Positions 52,865-62,508 of a DNA stretch of 64,000 nt are shown here, in pieces. The first letter of the stretch is position 1. Every line of letters begins with the position of its first letter. Made by a program: the position numbers and the translations under genes. The notes beneath the pieces are model-generated. The model was not told the origin of the DNA. It did not search any database and saw only the letters and a program-made list of their open reading frames with translations. Source of the stretch: Brevipalpus yothersi (lineage: Eukaryota > Arthropoda > Arachnida > Trombidiformes > Tenuipalpidae); assembly GCA_003956705.1 (NCBI GenBank), contig QZCP01000205.1, positions 62,001-126,000 of the forward strand, given 5' to 3'.

Positions 52865-54504
52865 CGTGCAAATGATGAATGACGATGATTATTAGAGGAA
52901 AAATAAGTCGGAAGAGGTGCAAATTTCCCAGAGGCAATGCCGGTGTTCAAGTTTAATCGGAAAAGTTCAAGCTGATGGATGAGTTTTGATAGCTAGAAAC
53001 TGGTAGAGATCGAATGTCAAATCGTCAGAAGAAACTTTTTTCCGCAAGAAAATGGACAGATAATATTGCTGTCTAGTGTCAAAATGATGAGAAACTCTGA
53101 AGTCCAAGAGAAAAGTTTTCCACAAAGTTTGGCGTCAAATTACCGTGAAAATTTCACAAAATCCGATTGTAATGGACACCGATCGGTAGTGGCTGATTAA
53201 GACATAAAAACTTGTCACAATAAGAAAACGATTCTTTTGTCACTCGGAATATTGTCAAACACGATCTAACAATCTTCTTCTCAGGCCTGTCGAGGCCGGT
53301 TTATGGTAACACGATAGGAAATTCTCACACACGAATCCACTCGCTAAGTGTGTTGTGGCGAATGGAAGAAGAATTCAAGAATGGTATAAAGTCTCCACCA
53401 TGAAGAAGAAGAGGGACAGTACTTTATCTTTCTTCTCCTCCTTTTCCTGCCTCTCGCTTCTTTTCTCTCCCATCTCTCCAGTATACCACTTCCACTCCAG
53501 GCCCACCTCAGGCTACTTAATCGTGTATGGTACTTGAGGCCTGACAGTATTCGAGGGAAAATGATTACTTTTTTATTCCAATTTGAGGAGCGAAAGTTGC
53601 AAATGCCATCAGTTCGTCAGACGCAATTTCCATCCCAACGAATCTTCCACCAAGGCCTTCTCTCTCTCTCTCTCTCTCTATAATACTCTTTATAGATTCA
53701 TATTCGTGGTAAAAATATTTGAGTCAAGGGCTGAAGCGTGTGATACAGATTAAATGATGGATGATTTCGATATTTGGTCATGATGATCAGCCTCCTCAAT
53801 TCGAACATTATGATTTCACGTTTCCAGCTTGATCAGATGTCGACGGTAATGATTGGTGGAATGCTGAGAATCCACTTTCCTTTTGTAACATCAATGACTC
53901 ATCATTGGAAATGATTACTCTCTAATAACCTTTTGATTCAGATCTATCGATTTGTTTGATCTCTCACTAGAGTTCTGATCATACATGTATAATGAAACAA
54001 TAGTGCTGTTGGAAGATTGGGACTCAGAGTGTGAATCTTTCAAATTTGTTTTTCCCAATAAAAAAACTTTCAAGTTCAAACTGATCCGGCAATCTTATTC
54101 TTCTGGACGAAACTACCAGCCACTTCAAGAGATTAACAGTCAACGTAGCAATGCAGTCAAGTTAAAAACCCAGAAAATTTTCATTCAGATTGTGAAGCCA
54201 ATGGAAGCTAAAAATATCAACCTCTCCATGTAGAAAACGATTGTTGCAATGAACTATCAGATCATTTTATTGAAAGAGTGAGATTAAAAAAAATAAACTT
54301 CATGAGATAAAAAACCTGGGATATAAAAGAAAATTTGGTTCAGCTCATAATTACAGCTAATGTGAAAAAGCTTTGAACTTACAGCCATGATTATACATAA
54401 ATAGAGCTACAGCATACACATTGTGTATGCAATGTGCAAGCAAATGCTGCGATTCTCATCAGTCATGTGGAGGAAGAGACAGACTCCAAAATTCAAAATT
54501 ACAC
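52865..54504. other. Intergenic region, with one short CT repeat
   Basis: About 1.6 kb between the orphan secreted gene and the tRNA. It contains a (CT) run at 53660-53679. An 82-codon plus-strand frame at 53985-54233 has no family match, signal or splice support, so I do not call it. Confidence 0.4.
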
Positions 54505-54586
54505 TGTCAGCGGCGAGATTCGAACTCGCGCCCGTTGCCGGACTGCGACCTGAACGCAGCGCCTTAGACCACTCGGCCACACTGAC
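54505..54586 (-). tRNA. tRNA-Leu (anticodon CAG)
   Basis: The minus strand folds as a class II (long variable arm) tRNA of 82 nt without intron. The acceptor stem is GTCAGTG pairing with CGCTGAC (one T-G pair) plus discriminator A at 54505. The A box is TGGCCGAGTGGTC. The anticodon stem CTGCG/CGCAG encloses the loop TTCAGGT with anticodon CAG. A variable arm follows, then the T arm with GTTCGAATC. CCA is not encoded, as usual in animals. A TTTT run shortly downstream fits Pol III termination. Confidence 0.96.
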
Positions 54587-54811
54587 TGCTAAGAAATTTG
54601 TGTTCATATGTAAAATCAGTTGAGTTGAACATTGATAATCAATGTTAACCCCAAAAAAACAATGACTCTAGGCAAATGAACTTTCATACAGTGTACCATT
54701 GTAGAAATTGAGGTTAGCCTAGAGAGAGAAAATGAAATATGTACTGAATTTGATGGGAGATATCTTGTCTCTCTTTCTTCCCTACTACTACCAATATATA
54801 TTTTTCCACAA

Positions 54812-57800
54812 TCATTCTTCCTCAGATCCAGGGACTTTCCAGCCACAATTACGACCAGCATCATAAAGCTCAGCAACAGCTGTAGCAACACGCTTGGCTT
54901 TCGTAAGTTCTTCATACTTTCGATAGAGAAGGAGGGCTGTCTTCGCATCTTCGATGGAATCGTGAGTTTCGGATTGAATTTTCTCACCTAGGGAAAATAA
55001 ATGGATGAAAATCAATACTTCAAATATTTGGAAAGCCATATCAGAGACAGGAAGAAAAAAAGTTTACCCATGAAATGCCAGGCTAAGAATCTCAACGAAA
55101 CTCTCCGTTTAAAATGAGGAGACTGGAATAGCGTAACGGTGTCAATGATTTGGTTTTGAGGTACCTGAGGTGAATTCAAAAAGAAATATGAGATCTCTGA
55201 GATACTTATCTCTATTGATTATATTTAGATTGGAATGAATCCTCAAATCACGGAAAAATCCTTGATTATACTTGCCTTCAAGTTTATAACTCTGAAATCG
55301 TTCACCAATCCATGGCCAACGAAAATGCAACCAGTATCGATTAAGAAACGAAGTTTGAGGTAAGTAGCTTTAAGAGTTGTGAGGTGTTTGGATGAAATTG
55401 AAACATCGAGATCTCCTGGTTGAATGCCCGAAAATTTGGTCATATAATCTGCAACCTATTCAACATGGAAAAGAGTAACCAGAACATTATTGAAGAGAAG
55501 AAAAGTTTGAAAAATTAGGATGAAAAGTTGATGATATAGATGCTGATATTTCAACAAAGCGAGAATCAGAATTATCGAATTAATTAATATAGGGTGGAGG
55601 AGCAGATCCTTTATTCACCTGATCCTGAGTTGCAATATAATCATCCAAGAAAGGATGACCCTCCAAGACTCCAGAGCCTCGGACACAAGTGATTCGGGCG
55701 ACAGACCTTTGAGGAGGTTTGATAGTTGAACGAGTGCCATCACTTCGGAATTCAGTTTCAGCCTGATTGAGGGTCACAAACTCCGCATCAACGGCAATAA
55801 TATCACCTTTCTTTGGCATCTCATCCAAAGTTAGAGGTAAGAATGTTATACTTGTTCGATGACCACGGGCTAGATTGTGATCATCTTTGAAAACATCGGC
55901 TGTTATGGGATTTTTTATCTCTAATTTATCAGAATAATTAGCCAAAAAGTCTTTTCGTCTGTACATTATAATAGTAGGTAGTTTCCATTCGAGATCCATG
56001 TGGAGGACTTCATCAAGAGGGACAGGATTGATACAAAAATGGTTGAATAGGAACCAATTTTCATCATTAGAGCTTTGGTCATCACTTGACTTAATCTCAA
56101 AGTACTTATTGTCAATTTTTATAGCACTGACTATGTTATCTTTACCAATCTCATCAGGTTTTTTAACAACTGAAACTATGCTCAGCAATTCATACTCAAT
56201 AGAGTTTGGTTCTGGCTCTGATTCAGTTTCTACAACTTCGAGATCATCAGAATCGGTACATTTGATGAACATCCTACGGGGGATGTAGGGACGACTTTCT
56301 CCGGTACCCGGAGGAGATGAGCTGCAAAAAGGATTCTCAAGATGAGAAAAAACACAATTTTAGGAGGTAATTATCACCTTTTGCCTCTATTGTGGAAGAA
56401 TTTACAATCAGCACGAATACAGTTAGCACCATATCGACAAGGTTTCTTTGGGGGATTGAGCTCTTGGAGCTTTGTTCCCGAATGGCTGCCTTCGCTCGAT
56501 TCAACTTGAAACTTCCAGAAATTCAATGCCTTCTCATGATCCAAGGCACAATTAATCGTGAGAATCTGTGGAAGCGGTGGATTTATCTTGCGAGTCTGCC
56601 ACTTCATGAACAAGAGAGGAAGTCAGATGACGATGTAAACGCTTTGTACTATCTGCATCTCAACTTACAACATGTTGGAATTTTCCACAATCATCACAGA
56701 ATGCTGACATGGATTGGCCAGTATTTAAGCTTGATTTCACCAATTCATGGAATGATAGAATCTCTGGAGGAAAATCGATTTGTAAGATTTGTTATGGAAA
56801 ATGCATTGATATTTCATCTTGGTGCATAAAGCTCACCTCCTTCGGGATGAGATAGAGTGATTGAATACTTCATTTTCTCCTCCTCCCATTTATGGTTATT
56901 TTTACATTCGTAAGAACATTTTTCAATCAAACCAAACAGTTCATTTATCACAGATGAAGCGCAAATTATCTTAGGTGAATTATTTTCAGATGCCGGTTCA
57001 GTGGTGAATTCCTTAAAAACAAATGAATCATGAGAAAAATCCTTTTCAATTGTATATTTACCGAATGAATTTGATGAAGCATGAAACGAAGCCAACTTTG
57101 AGCAAGACTGGGAAAATTGACTTTCTTACGTAGATCCTCATCCTCTGGAAGGAGAAGTGACAATGCAGAGGCCTTGGGCATTTGTCTTAAGGCACGTAGG
57201 AAATTTGTTGCCTGCAAATTACACAGATATGAATGAAAATGGGGAGATGAGATGGATGAGAATAGGTATTACCTGACAAGGATTTTGTGTTGAACTTTCG
57301 TCAAGCATATGGAAAAGAAATGAGAGTTCACAAGTGAGACAGAATTCGCGAGAACATAAATGATTAAGAATAGCTGTGCGTAATGGGATGATGTAGTAAA
57401 GAACCTGTAAGGACGAGATAAAACGTCATCAATTGAATAGAATGAATAGCAGATTGCTGTAATCAACTTACTTGAATCATGTTGTTTGCATAAGAGTTAG
57501 GCAGCGTGGAGTCAAGACTCGCAAAAGGTGAATGATTAAAGCGACCGAAATCATATTCATCAAGAGAAACTTTGTTATAGTTTGGCTCGAAGATTAGGTA
57601 TCTGTTAGGTATCACATCAACGGAAGAATCATCTAGGAGAAAAGTGAGTTTTGAGCCAGAGTAATCAAGAAGGAAATTGGATGACTTACTAGCTTGGGAT
57701 TGGTCTCCTGTATTATTTTCTGGACTAGTATAAGGCATCTCGTTTCGACCCTTTTTTCCAGGGTTTGGAGCATAGCAAATGTTTCCAACCATTCGCATGT

Positions 57801-59392
57801 TTGCATAAATTTGAGGGTCGATTGGTTTGGGTAAACGATAAGCCTTTTTACACACCTCAGCGGGTAAATCTGAGAGTAATTTTTCGCCTTGATTGTTTAA
57901 CATTGGAATAATAGAGTAGGGTGTCAAAATGTCATCGATTGATATAGATCTTGCGGGTTCAATCTGAAATGCAAGATAAAAATAGAAATAACAACAATAG
58001 GCAAGGTCTAAAAAGACTCAGTGGAAGAGGGAAACGTTAGATGAGATCTCAGGAGACTAAGTTTACCGGATCAGCGAATTCTGTTGGTTGACTGAAATTG
58101 TTGAATACAACATCATCACAGGCACCATAAAGATAAATAAGGCCAGCATTGTCTGAGAAGCCGAATGTTTGTCCAGAATTGGAAATATCGAATGCGGTAA
58201 CGGAAGCTCCAGTAGATAAATCAACATTCTGTACATATGGTGTTTGAATCGCAACGGAAGCATCTAAGATTTGGAATTGGCCCGTTTGAGATACCACACA
58301 AAAACGAGTAGAAAAAGCGGGAACAAAACGCAGCAAGTTTGGTAAGAAGACTGATTGTATTGGTACAACTGCTCTCATCATTCTGAGATCATAAACCATT
58401 AAAAATCGATCAGGTACATATAAATGTCTGGAGTAAGAAGTAAAAGAACAAATTTACAAACAAAGTCGCTCTCTTCAATTGATCTAAAGCATACCTGTTG
58501 GAATATCCACAGCTTATCAAGTAGTTACCGTGAACATCAAAATCAGATAAAGTAACAGAATGAGTAGAAAAAGTATGGGCAACCTTGAGAGTATTTGGAT
58601 CACGGAGGGTAACCTGAAATTTAAATGACACAAGATGATATTCAAAATTTCAGCAATAGGAGCTGTAAAGAGCAGGTAGAAGAATGATGCTATTTCAATC
58701 ACCGGAAAACTCACTTTTCCACAGAAATCGCCGCAGCAGACAAACTTGGGATGCTGTCGAATGAGCATACAACCTTCTTCATCGATATCAGTGACCCTAA
58801 CTTGCTTAACACGCTCTAAATCTAATTCAATTAGCTTTTTTTGCTGTCCACCCATTAAAACGAGACCAGACTGAAGGGATGCCATTGACTGCATATCTTT
58901 CATAAGTTCCGAGTTATGGTTAAACACGGTAAGTCCACGTCGGAGAGATAATCGCAGAGTATCTTGAGTTAATGAGAGGAGACCAAAATCACCTGTCAAC
59001 AGGCAACGAATGTCGTTCATGGCATGCACTTGAAAGGAGGTATATTTTTGCAACTGATATCCGTAGTAAGAAGTGACATGTCCACCAGTGTTTCCCATCC
59101 ATACTAATTCTTCTACGTTATCGAAGCCAATAGCTGAAACAGCCAGCTGTTCGGCTACATTAGAACCCGAATCCGTTATCACACTATTAAGAGGTAGATA
59201 TTCACATCCCGAAGGAGGTACAACTGGAAGCGATATTGTAGGCGCCATTGAGGAAGAGGATTGATATGGCTGGTGAGTGGACACAGATGATAGGGTAAGA
59301 TCAGTTTCCGTGCTGTTGGGCTCAATACTTGAAGGTGGAGATATTTTTGAACTTGTCTCTGGCAATGAATTCATTATCCCAACAAGCGACAT
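54812..59392 (-). CDS. PAN2: PAN2 poly(A) nuclease catalytic subunit, 14 exons, with an inserted CCCH zinc finger
   Basis: Catalytic subunit of the PAN2-PAN3 complex, which shortens mRNA poly(A) tails in the cytoplasm. Exons: 59392-58715, 58613-58495, 58427-58067, 57963-57690, 57632-57472, 57404-57273, 57211-57062, 57011-56837, 56763-56669, 56601-56378, 56321-55619, 55455-55276, 55164-55068, 54987-54812; 1174 aa (human about 1200). The WD40 propeller comes first, then the PAN3-binding linker (SLDEYDFGRFNH) and the inactive ubiquitin-hydrolase fold (NSYANNMIQ in place of the Cys box). A DEDDh exonuclease domain closes the protein: D958/E960 (VDAEFVTLN), D1077 (GLVNDFRVINL), H1125 and D1130 (ETHDSIEDAKTAL). 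All catalytic residues are present. Oddities: C770, C776, C781 and H785 form an extra CX5CX4CX3H finger; one intron uses a GC donor (55275); one 57-nt intron (57689-57633) has no stop if retained. Introns are 50-163 nt. Confidence 0.95.
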
Positions 59393-60770
59393 TCCGCCTA
59401 ATATCGCACACGATTTGATTTATGATTCGATTCGAGGATTCGTGATTTTGTGTGAGCAAAAAATTTGATCGTTTCTAGATGGAAAAGAAGATTTTGAACC
59501 AATAACGCTTGATTACACAACAATTGATCGATTGATTGGAAATCAAAGTTGTCAGTACTCACCTCTTATTGGATGAAGAATAGTTCGAGAAGGATGAATA
59601 TCGAATTAAATTTCAAACTTCTCTTATTCTTATGATAATAAAACTATTTTTTCTCTCCCTTTGAAGGGGATTGTTAACTTTTCAGAACGAGGACAGTGGA
59701 AACGATGGAGAGAATGTGATCTATTAGCCAAATAGATCTGATAGAATAAAAAGTTGCGTGCAACAGGAAAGTTTATTGGTTACCGATGATTTTGTGATCA
59801 GCACTTTGTATCACAATTATTTTCACAATTTCACTTCGTTACACAATTTAATGTATTTTGTCCCACGGCGAACAAGTTTTTTTCCACACTCACAATGTGT
59901 ATTGTCAGTATATTCATGATGAATAATCACAGATCACCTTTTTTCCGAACCCTAAAAGATAAAATCTTAATCCACAATATTCGCTATCTTTCTTCACCAA
60001 TTAAAATCATTACACATGAAAATGATGATGTTAATTCTCGTGATCTTCGATGACCATCGAGACGACACTTTGACACATTTGATATGATTTTCCAATACTT
60101 TTCACCGATAAAAGTGGACATTACAACAATCACCATCAGACGATCACCAGCAAAACACATACATACACACGATTCACATCGAATGAATCCACATCGCAAA
60201 TTGATAGCCAATAATCTTTCCAATGATCATCAAAAATCATCAATCTTCACACACAGCCAATATATACACACGGTTCACAGTGAATCTCTGATGTAAATCC
60301 CTCTATTCTCCAGGTATTGAGCAATTGAGAGAGAGAAAAAAAATCATCATCAACTTTAATCATTCAATCATATCAAGCTCTTTATCTTATTGACACCTAA
60401 AATAATAGGCCACCTAATCACGTTCTTAATTAATTATGTAAATTAAGCTCCATATAAAAAGCATCAACTACTGTATTTAGTTTAAGTGAGTGAAAATGAT
60501 TTTTTTTCATTATGATTGTATAGTTTCTTAATCACATCATAGATGTCAGTCAAATAGAGCTGTAGAGGGCGCTGTATCATAGCTGTGTATACTAGTGTCG
60601 CCCTCTTGTGAGCTACTGTTTTTGCGACCTCAAAAGCAAAGCTTTTACGATGAAAATTTTTCGTGATCACAGCAAATGTGAATGATTAATATTACATGTT
60701 ATTTTATTGATTTATACACCGTTTTTTTTTTCTTCTCTCTATCTTCTATTTGTGTCCCTTGGATTACAAT
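59393..60770. promoter_or_regulatory. Divergent promoter region of PAN2 and VAP
   Basis: These 1.4 kb lie between two divergent start codons. No coding sequence is supported. Near the VAP side is an inverted pair of 8-bp motifs, AGAGGGCG at 60564-60571 and CGCCCTCT at 60599-60606, facing each other across 27 bp. The left motif extends to AGAGGGCGC, which fits the insect CTCF consensus AGRKGGCGC. A T-rich initiator-like stretch precedes the VAP start. Confidence 0.5.
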
Positions 60771-62034
60771 ATGAGTGATATTAAGGGACTCTTAATTGAG
60801 CCGAAAAATGTTATACATTTTAAAGGTCCATACACTGATGTGGTGACCAGTTATTTGAAATTAACCAATCCAACAAATAGAAAGATATGCTTCAAAGTGA
60901 AAACCACTGCCCCGCGTAGGTATTGTGTACGTCCAAACAATGGGACTGTGGATCCTAAATCAACCACACAGATTGCGGTTATGCTTCAGCCCTTTGATTT
61001 TGACAGTAAAAATGATAATAGGAATAAACACAAATTCATGATTCAAACCATGTTCGAGCCTGAGGGTGACGTGGACCCAGACAGTATGGTAAGTATCTTC
61101 ACTCACACTTGCAAAGCTTTCTCTCTCTCCATTTTCCTCTTTTTTTCAACTCTTTTTACTCTTTCACCAATTTGCTATATCTTTTTTATCTTTTTTCTGT
61201 ACTTTTCTGCACCTTTCTTCACCTTAATCTATCTTTCTCGATTCTTCTTGTTTGCTAGATTCTTTCCTTCAATCGTTCTATTAATTCTGATTCTATTCTG
61301 ACTGACTGATTCATCGAGCGAAATTTATTGATTATAATGTTGTATGTATGTGTTTATTTACTTATAGTGGAAAACCTATGCTGATCAAGTGATGGATTGC
61401 AAATTGCGATGCATTTTCGACAATCAACTTGATCAAGGGACTAAACCAGTTGATATGGGATCTGGCAGTATTCAAGGAAGCAATGAGAATCCAATGGAAA
61501 TATATTCAACTGCTGAACAAATAACAAAACTGGAACCCGAGGACACTGAAGCACCTCATAGCTCACACAAGGTAAGGATTTTGTCTACCCTCCAAGAGTT
61601 TGAGGGGTCAAATGAGATTTACTTCACAGGGATGAAAAATGATCATCTTTAGTTAGAAGTTATATATACATATATATATTTATTTATTTCTTGGAATACA
61701 ATGAATACTAAAAGTTTTTTTTATTTTCTTTTGCAACCTCTAGCCTGAGGACGATGGTAATGATGAAGCCGCGGTTCGAAATTTAGTCGAAGAAATCAAG
61801 CATCTGAAAGATGAGAATGCAAATTTGAGAAGAGAAATGATGCTCCAAAAGGAGGAAGGGTTGAAAAAACGGTTCCAGTCACAGTACAGTAAACCATCTG
61901 AAAGTGCGGTATCCTTCACAAAACTGAAGCCTGGCGACTCCGGTGACACTATTAGCACTATAGCCAATCCTCTAGTAATGATTCTTGTCCTTGCTGCGCT
62001 ATTTATTGGAATGATCCTAGGAAGACTCATCTGA
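60771..62034 (+). CDS. VAPA: VAP (VAMP-associated protein A/B), ER membrane contact-site receptor
   Basis: VAP is a tail-anchored ER protein. Its MSP domain binds FFAT motifs of lipid-transfer and other proteins at membrane contact sites. Exons are 60771-61088, 61368-61571 and 61744-62034 (phase 0 throughout), giving 270 aa (human VAPA/VAPB about 245). The MSP domain covers about residues 5-125 (LLIEPKNVIHFKGPYTDVVTSYLKLTNP is its first strand region); KHKFMIQ contains the FFAT-binding Lys/Met surface. A coiled coil follows in exon 3 (VRNLVEEIKHLKDENANLRREM), then one transmembrane anchor at the C-terminus (VMILVLAALFIGMILG). The ATG at 60771 begins MSDIKGLL. A/B orthology cannot be decided because arthropods have a single VAP (Vap33). 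It is convergent with the demethylase gene. Confidence 0.93.
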
Positions 62035-62508
62035 GAATCTTTCACAGTTTTCCCCCTTCCCTATTTTATCATCATTCTTCTGTCTATCTTTATTGTCTTT
62101 TTCACGCTTGTTTCCTTCCTCTGAAATATCTCTCAAATATATGGAGAAACAGGTGGAGAAAAACATAAAAGCACTCCTTCCTCTTATATTCTGTTCTCTC
62201 ACTTTCTCTGCTTCTTAAACGGTTGATAAATGTGTTTTTTATGGGAGGATGAGCTTACTATCATTCTTATCCAGTTTCTTCGGCTTTCTAAAGGGATTAC
62301 TACATATTTATTTCATGATGAAAGCTTTGATTCAATAAGAAATGCAGTCAAGTTTCTTGTGATGGCTCAAGTGTGCTTAGCATTTACAAATGTGGTTGAA
62401 AAAATTTCTAAAAACAATTATGTTTGAATATAAGCAATTTGATGTGAGTGAGATAGATAGCTACTCAAAAATCCTCCATAATTTAGTCGTTAAATGAGAT
62501 GTTAGAGG
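62035..62508. other. Convergent 3' UTR region of VAP and the KDM7-like gene
   Basis: About 470 bp without a supported gene. A 65-codon plus-strand frame at 62230-62427 has no family match and probably lies in 3' UTR or spacer. Confidence 0.4.

Noticed and set aside
53985..54233. 82-codon plus-strand frame between the secreted gene and the tRNA
   Set aside because: No family match, no signal peptide, no conserved pattern and no splice context; chance is likely.
54423..54623. Open frames across the tRNA gene on both strands
   Set aside because: The sequence folds as tRNA-Leu(CAG) with both internal promoter boxes; the frames are incidental.
56392..56829. 145-codon plus-strand frame opposite PAN2 exons 9-10
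   Set aside because: The minus strand carries conserved PAN2 exons with correct phases; the plus frame has no family resemblance.
62230..62427. 65-codon plus-strand frame after VAP
   Set aside because: It has no homology and lies in the convergent 3' region.
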